A stretch of 64,000 bases of DNA from Tillus elongatus (Eukaryota; Arthropoda; Insecta; Coleoptera; Cleridae), in NCBI GenBank assembly GCA_964006375.1, contig OZ023265.1, positions 161,398,118 through 161,462,117 on the forward strand. The letters run 5' to 3'. Under the pieces are notes generated by a model. The model saw only the letters and a list, made by a program, of their open reading frames with translations. It was not told where the DNA came from and ran no database searches. Made by a program: the position numbers and the translations under genes. How positions within the stretch are numbered: the first letter of the stretch is position 1; every line of letters begins with the position of its first letter. Shown here piece by piece: positions 1-10,869 of the stretch.

Positions 1-412
1 CCATGCCTTGCGGTCGGGGATTTCCACCGTGAAATTATTTTCACTGCAGATTCTCGGGCTCGCGAAGTCTGACCTCATTTCAAGCATGGATTCCTTCACG
101 CTCTTCTGAATTTTGCAGTGATCCTTGCAGCCTGGGCTGATCTCCAGTTTACCATTGCAGGCTAGTCTGTATATTCCTCGCCTGGCCTCCCCCATGATAA
201 CTAAGTGGAGGGGGCAGATCCAGCAACACCTCCATGGCGGCTGTTAGGGTTAAAATCATAGCCCATATAATGCCCCGGCATGCCTAGTTTTTATTTGGCA
301 CTGGATTGTGTCACCTTAGGCCACCAGACCAGTGCCGCGTATATTAACGATGGTCTGACCACCCTTGTGTACAGCCAGTGGGCCATACTAGGTCTTAGTC
401 CCCACGTTTTTT
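1..412 (-). mobile_element. RNase H-type non-LTR retrotransposon fragment (RT thumb region)
   Basis: Read on the minus strand this matches the middle of the element at 56.7-58.3 kb nearly collinearly: GLRPSMAHWLYTRVV-like sequence near 400, YAALVWWPK near 340, then MEVLLDL-like and MLEMRSDFASP-like segments towards base 1. It carries stop codons, so it is a dead fragment. It runs out of the window at the left, towards what would be the RNase H domain. Confidence 0.8.
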
Positions 413-845
413 CCATATATAACTACAGAATTAGTAGAATTACCATTAAAACACATCCCACGACTGTTTCGGCCTTATATGACGTCTTATGTTTAAAATT
501 AAAGATAAAAGAAACTATTTTAGAATCATTTTTATAGAGACTTGGCTTGATTTTGTTTACATTTCTACTATATTATGCGACAGCATCATATATCTATGCT
601 GCGCTAAATTGTATTTAATCATTAAGCTACAAATATAGTGTATTTTAATAATTGATTGAATCCCCCAGTTAAATAACAATAACTTGGCAAATTTTTAATT
701 TCATGTCTGTCATTTTCCATAATTGCGACCGGGTGTACCATTTTAAAAAACTGAAGTTTGGGTTGTATCTAACTTATTCATCACCCTGTATATGCAAAAA
801 TAATTTTAGTTTGTAGCTAACGTTAGGCGTTATTGAACTTGAACG
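413..845. other. AT-rich unassigned stretch
   Basis: No ORF with a recognisable product was found. A sequence ending CACCCTGTA near 783-793 resembles the terminus of a Tc1/mariner-type MITE, but no partner end was found. Confidence 0.4.
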
Positions 846-1000
846 CACTCTTGGACCAGCATGTATACCTTCCTTACAGAAGGGAAAGGGTTCGGCAAAA
901 TTTCGAGGATGTCGAGGTGGAACAGCTCCCTGGTTCCCTGACGTCGGTGATTGGCCATAACCGCGGTAATAGAGACCTTAAAGAAACGAGATACAATACA
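846..1000 (+). repeat. tRNA-derived SINE, 3' body fragment
   Basis: The segment with GGGTTCGGCAAAATTTCGAGG and GACGTCGGTGATTGGCC, ending GACCTTAAAGAAAC, matches the 3' half of the complete SINE at 29.6-30.0 kb. The tRNA-related head is missing. A short A/C-rich tail follows. Confidence 0.75.
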
Positions 1001-1778
1001 ATACTTTTCATAGTTTGCAATATTCTACTTATTTACTGACATTGTTGATCTTTACAATTTAGCTTGAACGTCTTCAAAAATAACAATGACATAACCGTCC
1101 TTAAAATAATAGCCGCATAGATTAACAGATTTAATGATTCTATCTGCTCTTTTTTACCGTCATGTGTTTATATTGTTCTGACATTCATTTTCAATGCGCT
1201 TTCCCACATCACATCGCATATATACAATTATGTGAGTTATAATTTTTCGCGTAATAATGTAAAATTGATATAAATTATATATAAATTAATCATATGCATG
1301 TTTAAATGATGCTTCTAGATGAGTTTTAGCTATTCTGGGAAATGTACACAACCGATGTGGTATTTATTCTAAATGCTACAGAATGATGTTATTGCTGGAC
1401 ATATACTTAGGTAGTGAAGTAATAATAGCGAATACTTTGTTTTTATCGTTTTTATTTATCGTTCCATTAAGTAGTAATTGTAGTTTAGTCTTTAGGAAGT
1501 GATTATTTGAAACTGTGATTTCCGTACATGTGATGTAATATTGCATAAATGCTGCTTCTCCAGGTTGAAGATTTCAATGCGTTACAATCGGATATTTCCA
1601 AACCGCTTGGAGTATTTTGCTAAAAATTTGGTGAGGTGATAAATAGGCTGGGGAACACATTTTGAAATATTTTTGACATTTACCCCTCCTCCTCATTTTG
1701 AAGGGCCGCTGACATATTATAAATGTCAAATGGGATGGGTTTTTTTAACAATTGGATTCTCCCGGAAGAACTGCGTAT
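1001..1778. other. AT-rich unassigned stretch
   Basis: Low-GC intronic or intergenic sequence. No gene, repeat family or RNA recognised. Confidence 0.4.
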
Positions 1779-3899
1779 GTAAAGGGTGATTTATTTAAGT
1801 GTCTCACCCCTGTAATTTTTTTATTATCAGAGGTATCAAAAAAATTCCAACGCCGTCTGACAAACTACCATGCGATGAGTTAAAATATTGCGACAGAAAA
1901 ACAGCTGCACATCGCCTTCATAGAAATCCATGGCCAAAGTTGATTTTCTTAAATAGAACGATAGGCCTCAGACACATACAGTCGATGTAGAATCGAAATC
2001 TGCGTACAATGATGCCACGCTCGCATTTTTGTGGCGAGCCGTTTAGGAGAGATGACGTCACAAAATTTTAAAACGTGTGTGATTTTGTTAATTGTCTCAC
2101 CGCTGTAATTTCTTTATTATCAGAGGTATCAAAAAAATTCCAACGCCGTCTGACAAATTATCATGCGATGACTTAAAATATTGTTGCAGAAAAACAATTG
2201 CACATCGCCTTTATAGAAATCCGTGGCCAACGTTGATTTTCTTAAATGCAACGATAGGCCTCAGACACATACAGTCGATGCAAAATCGAAATCTGCGTAC
2301 AACGCTGCCACGCGCGCATTTCTGAGTCGAGCCGTTTCGGAGACATGACGTTATAAAATTTCAAAACGTGTGTGTGTGTCTCACCCCTGTAATTTCTTTA
2401 TTATCAGTGATATAAAAAAATTCTAACGCCATCTGACAAACTACCATGCGATGAGTTAAAATATTGCGACAAGAACACAATTGCACATCGCCTTCATAGA
2501 AATCCATGGCCAACGTTGATTTTCTAAATTGAAACGATAGGTCTCAGACACATACAGTCGATGCAGAATCGAAATCTGCGTACAACGATGCCAATTTCTG
2601 AGTCAAGCCGTTTCGGAGACATGACGTCAGAGAATTTCAAAATGTTGGTGATTTATTTAAGTGTCTCACCCCTGTATTTTTTTTTATTAACAGATGTACC
2701 AAAAAACAATCCAACACCATCTGACAAACTACTATGCGATGAGTTAAAATATTGTAAAAGAAAAAGAACTGCATATCGCCTTCATAGAAATCCATGGCTA
2801 GATCTCGATTCTGCATCGACTGTATGTGTCTGAGGCCTAACGTTCCATTTAAGAAAATCAACGTTGGCCATGGATTTCTATGAAGGCGATGCGCAATTGT
2901 TTTTCTGTCTCAATATTTTAACTCGCCGCATGGTAGTTTGTCAGATGGCGTTGTAATTTTTTTGATATCTCTGATAATAAAGAAATTACAGTGGTGAGAC
3001 ACTTAAATAAATCACCAACATTTGAAATTTTGTGACCTCATGTCACCGAAGCGGCTCGACTCAGAAATACGAGCGTGGCATCGTTGTACGCAGATTTAGA
3101 TTCTGCATCGACTGTATGTGTCTGAGGCCTACCGTTCCATTTAGGAAAATTAACGTTGGCCATGGATTTCTATGAAGGCGATGTGCAATTGCTTTTCTGT
3201 CGAAATATTGTAACTCATCGCATGATAGTTTGTTAAATGGCGTTGGAATTTATATTTTTTGATATCTCCAATAATAAAGAAATTACAGGGGTAAGACAAA
3301 AAAATCACACACGTTTTGAAATTTTGCGACGTCATGTCTCCGAAACGGCTTGACTTAGAAATGCGAGCCTGGCACCGTTGTATGCAGATTTCGATTCTGC
3401 ATCGACTGTATGTGTCTGAGGACTATCGTTCGATTTAAGAAAATCAACCTTGGCCATGAATTTCTATGAAGGCGATGTGCAATTGTTTTCCTGTTGCAAT
3501 ATTTTAACTCATCGCATGGTAGTTTGTCAGATGGCGCTGGAATTGTTTTGATATCACTGATAATAAAGAAATTACAGGGGTGAGACAATTAAAAGAATCA
3601 CACATGTTTTGAAATTTTATGACGTCATGTCTCCGAAACGGCTCGACTCAGAAATTCGAGCGTCGCATCGTTATACGCAGATTTTGATTCTGCATCGACT
3701 GTATGTGTCTGAGGCCTATCGTTCCATTTAAGAAAATCAACGTTGGCCACTGGTTTCTATGAAGACTATGTGCAATTGTTTTTCTGTCGCAATATTTTAA
3801 CTCATCGCATGATAGTTTGTCAGATGGCGTTGGAATTTTTTCGATATCTCTGATAATAAAGAAATTACAGGGGTGAGACACTTAAATAAATCACCCTGT
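1779..3899. mobile_element. Foldback-like element: inverted arms built of ~290 bp tandem units
   Basis: Forward units start with CTCACCCCTGTAATTT-like sequence near 1801, 2095, 2379 and 2664. Inverted units end at about 3000, 3296, 3588 and 3881. The switch point is near 2804, where the fourth forward unit is cut short. The outer ends are AGGGTGATTTATTTAAGTG on the left and its inverse, ending AAATCACCCTG, on the right, each next to a TA dinucleotide as expected for Tc1/mariner-type target sites. Repeated 70-90 codon ORFs on both strands are copies of the DNA unit and are not genes. Inverted arms made of tandem repeats are the defining layout of foldback transposons. Confidence 0.8.
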
Positions 3900-4019
3900 A
3901 CGTAGAAAACCATTGCGTTTGCGCTACTGGTTGCATACTTATAAATTTTCCCACAAATAAAATGTTTTTGAAGGCCAGCTAAATAGGGAGACGTATAGTG
4001 ATTTTTTAAGCCACAATTT

Positions 4020-4320
4020 ACCTCAACTTCTGAACAACGTAGAAAATCAACAAGAAGAGCTGTGGTTTCAGCAAGACAGAGCACCGCCACACTTTACACG
4101 CCTAGTCAGAGACATTCTAATTAACATATTTGGAGATAGATGGTCGTGGTGGCCTGGTAAACTGGCTCGCAAGGTCTCCTTATCCCACGCCTTTGATTTT
4201 TTCTTTTGGAGATGTATAAAAATTGTGGCTATTACACCAACCACGTCAGAAAATATCAGAGACCGGATTAGACAAGCATGTACGTTAGTGACCGCCGAAA
4301 TGTTAAATAATGTGTGACGA
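4020..4320 (+). pseudogene. Mariner-type transposase, C-terminal fragment
   Basis: Translation gives ELWFQQDRAPPHFTRLVRD, then an altered block where families have WPARSPDLTPLDFFLWG (here WWPGKLARK...FDFFFW), then ENIRDRIRQA and a closing AEMLNNV. The second catalytic Asp region (QQDRAPPH) is recognisable and the third Asp motif is degraded. The N-terminal half is absent. It lies 120 bp beyond the foldback element, whose CAGGGTG-type ends are typical of elements mobilised by this superfamily; a functional link is only inferred. Confidence 0.75.
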
Positions 4321-4504
4321 TAAAAGGTTTTAACTGCGAAACCGCTAAAGTTGGAGGTATGACATGTTACGTAAAAAATAGTGCTGCAAATTAAATCATA
4401 ACTTGCACATAGCTGTGATAATTTATTCTCTTCAGAAAGACATTCGGATGGAATGAACTTAGGGCCCATGACTTGACCACAAAGAAAATATTTGTATTCC
4501 TGTA

Positions 4505-4850
4505 CCCATAAACTTTTAAAATGTTATATTACTCTAGTTTTATTGAAAAAATGTCAATTTCCACCAAATCGCTCGATTTATCGACTACCCCCTGAAGAGA
4601 TCTTACCCAAAAACAATCTGAAGCGTTCCTTTGTCGGGTGCTGACTGTATACCAAATTTGAGGATGATTTCTCAATTCGTTCGAAAATTATTGCGTCTAC
4701 TAACAGACGGACGTACATGCCGACAGACCGACCGACCGACAGACAAAAAAATGTCGGTCCAGAACCAAGTTTTCTATATGTTTTGAGACTTTTTACGCCC
4801 TTTTAGCAAAAAAAATCGAAATTTTTGTCAACAATATTCCACTCCCACAC
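4505..4850 (-). repeat. DINE/HINE-like repeat copy with GTCY-type simple repeat
   Basis: On the minus strand a GTCY-type run (complement of CGACAGACCGACCGACCGAC near 4720-4744) is followed by a core with CAAATTTGGTATACAGTCAGC. A second copy lies at about 5900-6226 in the same orientation. The layout of simple repeat plus conserved core is the one described for DINE-1-like elements. Confidence 0.55.
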
Positions 4851-4928
4851 ATTCAACCCATAATTTAATTTCAGCACAGAATACCAGATGTTTGATGACA
4901 TTAAAAATTTTCTAAATAATTAATTTGT

Positions 4929-5898
4929 TCAAGGTTCAGCTTTAGCTCCTACTTTGTTTCTTCTCCACATCAATGACCTCCTCTCTAGCACATCCAACCC
5001 AGTTCACAGTTACGCGGACGACAGCACCCTCTACTCAAATATACAATATTCTAAGCCTGTCTCTTTAACCCAATTAGATGAGGACCGCAGACTCATGGAG
5101 GCTTCTGTCTCTGTGGATCTCCAAAAATTATTAGACTGGGGAAGTAGAAATCTTGTACAGTTCAACTCCACCAAATCTCAGTCTTGCTTTCTATTTCATA
5201 AGAGATACGCCAGCCCTAGACCCATCACAATGAACAACCAAGTTATTGAAAGTAATGAGTCCTTTTAACTTGTTGACATTTCTGTGGATCGAAATCTCAA
5301 TTGGCACCAACATGTCACATCAATTGCTGAAGCGGATGCTAAGAAATTAGGTTTCCTCTTCCGGGCTCCCAAATACTTTTCACCAGCTAATCTCTATACC
5401 TTATATACTTCACAAATAAGTCCAAACTGCTCCCACATCTGGGGTGCCGCTGACGCTTCTACACTCGCTATCCTGGAGCCCATTCAGAAGAGAGCTATAC
5501 GTCTCATCGGTGACCCTACCCTCACCCAAAGGCTGCCATCCCTTGCCCACCGACGTGTCGTTGGTGACCTCTCTCTCTTTTATAGATATCTGCACGGGCA
5601 CTGCTCAGATGAGCTTTCTTCCATAGTTCCTCCACCTGCTGCCCCCAACAGATCTACCAGGGGAACAGAGCGAATGCACCCTTTTACTGTCCAGGTCACC
5701 AGACATAGAACATCTTGTTATGCCCGCTCTTTTGTCCCGACTACTTCCAAGTTGTGGAATTCCTTGAAGGTACATGTTTCTCCTTCTCCTCCGAACCTTC
5801 AAGTCCAGAATTAACAAGTTACCTCCTTCCTCCTTGTCGACACACACGGGACGATAGTATTTAGGCTGTAAGCCCTCGTGGTGTGTTGTTGAAATATT
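4929..5898 (+). mobile_element. Jockey/BS-like non-LTR retrotransposon, copy 1 (5'-truncated)
   Basis: Only the C-terminal part of the reverse transcriptase remains. The copy begins at the codons of the PQGS motif and runs through the catalytic YADDST motif, the thumb region (DRNLNWHQHVTSIAEA) and the C-terminal tail, to a 3' UTR ending TGGTGTGTTGTTGAAATA. An in-frame TAA near 5266 (SFN in place of SFSL) and a frameshift break the ORF into 4954-5268 and 5284-5814. A five-residue gap removes the NLEYC region around 5430. It is dead. It shares its exact 5' truncation point with copy 2 at 8.6 kb. Confidence 0.92.
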
Positions 5899-5899
5899 A

Positions 5900-6226
5900 A
5901 AAAACCTTAAAACCTTATATTACTCGAGTTTTAACGAAAAAAAATTAATGTTCACCCTCCATTCATCCCCTACCCCCTAAAGCGATTTTACCCAAAAACA
6001 ATCCGAACCGTTCGTTTGTCGAGTGCTAATTGTATACTAAAATTAAAGACGATATCTCAATTCGTTCTAGAGTTATCGTGGCTACAAACAGACACACAGG
6101 CCGACAGACAAAAAAATGTTCGTTCCCAAATCATGTTTCCTATATGTTTTGACACTTTTTACGCCGTTTAAGCGAAAAAAATGTTTGAAATTTTTGTCGC
6201 CAATGCAATACTTCTACACGTTGTGA
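5900..6226 (-). repeat. DINE/HINE-like repeat copy, degenerate simple-repeat slot
   Basis: It is alignable by eye to 4505-4850 (shared ATATTACTC, ACCCCCT, TTACCCAAAAACAATC and CTATATGTTTTGA blocks). The tetranucleotide run is reduced to CAGACACACAGGCCGACAGAC. Together with that copy it forms direct repeats flanking retrotransposon copy 1. Confidence 0.55.
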
Positions 6227-6760
6227 TGATGTGGAAGCAATAATTCTAACGCAAAATGAAACAGGCTAATAATGAAAATCGTGACATAAAAACATACAGT
6301 ATAAAAATATTTACTGCGACAAGCGATTGTGACCGATGTAAAGATTTTATCGTCGAGTGCATTCTTCGTGGGACCAAAGACGACAATCAACGCACTACAA
6401 GCATTTCTCTCCAGGGCGGTTACTACCATACTGTTCCAGGCAAAATATAAACAATGACAACCCTCCTCTTCGTCGCTGCCACTCTGTTCTGGATTGTTTT
6501 ATCGTCGTTTGGTTTTCTTGGACTGTCGAACTGCTGTCGGTTTTAATTTTAACTTGCTTTTTCGCAGCCTATTTCACTTAAATAGCAGGAATGTCTGTAT
6601 GAATTGCAGACTTCTCGTTTTTCATTTGCCAGCTGTTTTTCTAGGAAGTGCTTTCGGCAACGGGCTAACAATTTCCGGCAAAAATACAGCCTTTGGGGTA
6701 ATATACAGCCTTTGGGGTAATTGGTCCAGCGTCAGATCGTGAAAATACAACCGTTGATGT

Positions 6761-6960
6761 GCTTGATAATGCTGGCGGAGTGATTGCTTGGTGATGCTGG
6801 TGGAGTGTGATTGCTTAGTGATGCTGGTGGAGTGTGAGTGCATGGTGATGCTGGTGGAGTGTGAGTGCATGGTGATTCTGGTGGAGCGTGAGTGCTTGCT
6901 TATGCTGGTGAAGTGTGAGTGCTTGGTGATGCTGGCGGAGTATGAGTGCTTGGTGATGAT
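6761..6960 (+). repeat. 27-bp minisatellite (about 7 units)
   Basis: Tandem units of the type TGGTGATGCTGGTGGAGTG plus TGAGTGCT, 27 bp each, with point differences. Because 27 is a multiple of three, the minus strand reads as a 9-residue repeat (HQHHQALTL) that extends the open frame of the neighbouring pogo-type relic. It has the look of DNA-level expansion, not of selected protein. Confidence 0.85.
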
Positions 6961-7089
6961 GGTAAATCAGCGCTGCTAGAAGATGACTGATTTCACTGGT
7001 GTTTATTTCTGGAACAGTTTCGGTGGTATTCGGTGTTTCATCAGGAGCTGGTCTATTCGTTACATTGGAAGGAGCAAAATATAGGTCCG

Positions 7090-7172
<83 letters not shown>

Positions 7173-7560
7173 TGGCATATTCCGGTGCAGATAAATGTTT
7201 GATTGTGTGACAACCAATGGAAGAGCTTGTTTGACAATACTGGGAATGTGGTATATGGTCACCGTTTTGCATGTGTTATTTCTCATACAGGCGTCGCAAC
7301 GTGAATTTACAGCCTTCTTGAAAGGACCGTGTACAGATCGGTCTAGCGGCTTCAATTTGTGGCAGCAGTGCGAGGAAAATGATAATGTCTAGTTGTTTAG
7401 TATAGTCCAAGCATCGTATACATATGTGCGACTGGTGGTTATCAAGTAGAAGCAGCACTTTATTTTTGATTAAAGCTTTTCAAAATGGTGGAGGTAAATC
7501 AAGAACTCATTTTTTTGCATCCAGCTGCTTGCACATCAACTCTTAACTACCGTCAATTGC
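6961..7560 (-). pseudogene. Pogo/Tigger-type (DDE_1, CENP-B-like) transposase relic
   Basis: Read from 7560 downward: LLLLDNHQSHI (7.44 kb; catalytic Asp context of DDE_1 transposases), then a frame change into KPLDRSVHGPFK near 7.35 kb, CDACMRNN, KTVTIYHIPSIVKQALPL, then FICTGICHL. A (TA)n array follows and the frame continues TDLYFAPSNVTNRPAPDETP. These blocks are in family order (consensus LQPLDRSVYGPFK, GKTVTIYDIP, GIYPFNRDIF). At least two frame changes are present. The (TA)n array replaces the NRDIF region. The 27-bp minisatellite follows directly. Upstream parts (7.56-7.70 kb) may hold more, heavily decayed, transposase sequence. Confidence 0.8.
7092..7170. repeat. (TA)n microsatellite inside pogo relic
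   Basis: About 80 bp of perfect TA repeat. It interrupts the transposase relic without creating stops, because TA repeats read as Tyr-Ile in every frame. Confidence 0.95.
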
Positions 7561-7699
7561 CGAATGAAGACTTATTGCCAATGGGTACAAAAGCACGTTA
7601 TTTAAACCGGAAGACTCGTCCGATATGGCGGCTGTTTACAGTGTCCCCTGTTTCAGTTGTCCCTCGTCTACCCTACTCAGATGACATTCATTAATAGGA

Positions 7700-8620
7700 G
7701 AGTTAGCTTGACAACAACGGCATTTTTTTTATTGCAGACAAGCGAAAAACTGCTTGCTTGTGTTTTATTCATTTGAGTTTCATACTTTTGAAAAGCAAAA
7801 TCACCAATTCCCGGGTCTCGTATTGGTGATTATAAAATGTGATGTAACTTCAGTTATAAAAACTAGTGCCCACAAAACGTCTTTTAGGCTTTATGATTTT
7901 TAAAGATAAATCAAGTAGGTGTAAGTTTGTGTAGTGTGGGGTGTGATAAATTTAAAAGTTAGCCAACATGAAACGCGGTTTCCTCACGACATAAACCATT
8001 TAACCTAAATGTTCTCTCTTTACTTCTAATACACCTTGAAAGTACCATATATCAAGCAGACGTCATTGAAATTTTCCCCGGCTTTCGAAGATGATTTATA
8101 GTCTGTTTCCACGTGAAGTGTAGCCAAGTATAGGTACAAGATACGCCCTGCCCTCAGAGCTTCATTTCTCTTTCACTTAATTACGCTGATGTCGATTTTC
8201 CCCGATCAAGTCTATCAGTTTAATTGCCTACCATTTAAATCTACCAGATAAACTGATAATCATCTTTTAATAACTTTTAGCAGTTAAATTGTAATGTAAA
8301 CTTAATCAATTTTAACTCGCTTGCCATACTTGCTAGATGAGAAATTAAACCTTGATGCATAGAAATTTATTTAGATCAGGGCAATCTATAAATAATTGTT
8401 GAAAGAAAGCGAGTTTTATTATTTTATATTTTTTGACTTGATAGCACATACATACAATTTTGTTTGTTACTCCGTACGAGGTTTGATTCATTAAAATCAT
8501 CTTCAAAGTAATCGTTCTATTTTTAAAAGAAAACGAGGGTGCATATACAATGTATCTTGGATGTTAAAAGAAAAATAGGACAGCATAGCAGCTAATTAAA
8601 AAGATTAGTAACGTGATAAA
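7700..8620. other. AT-rich unassigned stretch
   Basis: No gene or known repeat recognised between the pogo relic and retrotransposon copy 2. Confidence 0.4.
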
Positions 8621-8622
8621 AA

Positions 8623-9597
8623 CAAGGTTCAGCTTTAGCACCTACTTTGTTTCTTCTCCACATCAATGACCTCCTCTCTAGCACATCCAACCCAGTTCAC
8701 AGTTACGCGGACGATAGCACCCTCCACTCAAATATACAATATTCTAAGCCTGTCTCTTTAGCCCAATTAGATGAAGATCGCAGACTCATGGAGGGTTCTG
8801 TCTCTGTGGATCTCCAAAAAATATTAGACTGGGGAAGTAGAAATCTGGTACAATTCAACTCCACCAAATCTCAGTCTTGCTTTCTTTCTCATAAGACATA
8901 CACCAGCCCTAGACCCATCACAATGAACAACCAAGTTATTCAAAGTAATGAGTCCTTTTCACTTGTTGACATTTCTGTGGATCGAAATCTCAATTGGCAC
9001 CAACATGTCACATCAATTGCAGAAGCGGCTGCTAAGAAATTAGGTTTCCTCTTCAGGGCTCGCAAATACTTTTCACCAGCTAATCTCCATACCTTATATA
9101 CTTCACCAATAAGGCCAAACCTCCAATACTGCTCCCATATCTGGGGTGCCGCTGCCGCTTCTACACTCGCTATTCTGGACTCCATTCAGAAGAGAGCTAT
9201 ATCCACCCTCACCCAAAGGCTGCCATCCCTTGCCGACCGACGTGCCGTTGGTGACCTCTCTCTCTTTTATAGATATCTGCACGGGCACTGCTCAGAGGAG
9301 CTTTCCTCTATAGTTCCTCCACCTGCTGCCCCCAAAAGATCTACCAGGGGAACAGAGCGAATGCACCCTTTTACTGTCCAGGTCACCAGACATAGAACAT
9401 CTTGTTATGCCCGCTCTTTTGTCCCGAGGACTTTCAAGTTGTGGAATTCCTTGCCGGCACATGTTTTTCCTTCTTCTCCGAACCTCCAAACCTTCAAGTT
9501 CAGAATTAACAAGTTGCCTCTTTCCTCCTTGTCGACACCCACGGTACGATAGTATATTTATGCTGTAAACCCTCATGGTGTGTTGCTGAAATATGAA
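8623..9597 (+). mobile_element. Jockey/BS-like non-LTR retrotransposon, copy 2 (5'-truncated)
   Basis: The longest open remnant of the family (301 codons, 8647-9552): HINDLLSSTSNPVHSYADDS, then KLGFLFRARKYFSPANL, then the C-terminal block ending LSTPTVR and a stop. Compared with other copies, the residues IRLIGDP between KRAI and TLTQ are missing (a short in-frame deletion near 9200). The 5' end is cut at the PQGS codons, so the endonuclease and the palm motif with the first catalytic Asp are missing and the copy cannot move by itself. It ends with the 3' UTR CTCATGGTGTGTTGCTGAAATA. Confidence 0.93.
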
Positions 9598-9600
9598 ATA

Positions 9601-10378
9601 GATTCATACGTCTTTCAACGGCCTGTATATGAATACACATTATAGGAAACAATTAATTATTGGCTGTTTGAGTTTTGGCATATGATGTAATATCATCCTC
9701 TGTCGTTATTCGTTCACTGAGTTGTGGTTTGTGTACAGGGCGATTTAAAACTCGGACTTTTTATTTTCTTCCTTAATCTGAATAGAACACCCCTGTATTT
9801 TATATCATAAATGCAATCCTCTATTATTCTCCTTTACTCTTTGTTAGGGGTTCCCTATACCTAAACTCAGGAATTGATGAGATATTTGAAGATATTTATT
9901 GGAATTCAAATTATCTCATAAATTTAATAGCTCTATAGTAGGCGTTTGGAAAATCTGATAGATGAATCTGTCAGTTTTCACTTTTATTGTTTGTTGTATT
10001 TGTCGCGTGTAGTTCATCTATCAGATTTTCTAAACGCCTACTATAGAGCTGTTAAATTTATCTGACATTTTGAATTTCAATAAATATCTTCAAATATCTC
10101 ATCAATTCCTGAGTTTATGTATAGGGAACCCCTGACAAAGAGTAAAGGAGAGTAATAGAGGATTGCATTTATGATATAAAATACAGAGGTGTTCTATTTA
10201 GAATAAGGAAGAAAATAAAAAGTCCGAGTTTTAAATCGCCCTGTAGAAAAACCACAACTCAGTGAACGACTAACGACAGAAGATGATATTACATCATATT
10301 CCAAAACTCAAACAGCCAATAATTATTTTTTTCCTATAATGTGTATTCATATACAGGGCGTTGAAAGACGTATGAATT
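9601..10378. mobile_element. Long palindromic element (778 bp) with nested MITE
   Basis: The left arm from TTCATACGTCTTTCAAC (9603) is complementary to the right arm ending at 10376, with a central spacer of about 47 bp at 9966-10012. Symmetry holds along both arms. Inside it, a complete palindromic MITE runs 9736-10243 with CAGGGCGATTTAAAACTCGG ends flanked on both sides by TA, typical of Tc1/mariner-type MITEs. The outer arms contain a second CAGGGCGTTG-type end. No ORF of note. Confidence 0.85.
9736..10243. mobile_element. Palindromic Tc1/mariner-type MITE
   Basis: About 508 bp. The terminal inverted repeat CAGGGCGATTTAAAACTCGG has TA on both flanks, and the arms pair almost to the centre. 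Confidence 0.75.
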
Positions 10379-10663
10379 TAACACAAAACGATCCATTTCA
10401 CCTAAACTACCCTGTATAATGTAGTAAAAACTTATAATAGAGGATTCGGGAAGATGTGAGTTATCCGAAAATATAATAATATACAGGGGTTCCAATTTAA
10501 AAAAAAACATGTTTGATTCGTACCTGAATTATGAATCATCCTGTATAATTCCAAATAATGTTAAATTGTGTATATTAGCTCCCTGTACCACATTTGCTGA
10601 GAAAAAATTTTGATACCTATAATAAAAAGGGAGTTATCGAACTTTGCCGTAAGATTGGTACAT

Positions 10664-10665
<2 letters not shown>

Positions 10666-10735
<70 letters not shown>
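10666..10735. repeat. (TA)n microsatellite
   Basis: 70 bp of perfect TA, followed by the reversed left core of the HINE-like family. Confidence 0.95.
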
Positions 10736-10736
<1 letters not shown>

Positions 10737-10862
10737 CATATAAAAATTGAAACTGACCCTGGATATGGGGGTCCTAGTTCTCGTTTATTTGTAGTATTTT
10801 TTTCAAAAGTCAGTATCTCGTCATTAGTGAATTTTTTAAAAGAAAATTGATTAAAACAGTCA
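10736..10862 (-). repeat. HINE-like left core with hairpin
   Basis: CTGACCCTGGATATGGGGG, then CAAAAGTCAGTATCTCGTC, then the hairpin TTAGTGAATTTTTTAAAAG/AAAATTGATTA. Same order, reversed, as the intact left core at 16.5 kb. Confidence 0.65.
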
Positions 10863-10869
10863 GCTTGAC

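Noticed and set aside
1799..3881. Family of similar 61-97 codon ORFs on both strands
   Set aside because: They are shadows of the ~290-bp DNA unit of the foldback element; both strands and inverted copies give equally open frames and no protein motif is seen.
5605..5847. 80-94 codon minus-strand ORFs in the retrotransposon copies (also 9292-9576, 39495-39746)
   Set aside because: Antisense of the conserved C-terminal RT coding region; they recur only because the element is repeated.
6815..7237. 140-codon minus ORF with His/Gln repeats and Tyr-Ile repeats as a novel protein
   Set aside because: It is the pogo-type transposase relic extended through (TA)n and a 27-bp minisatellite.
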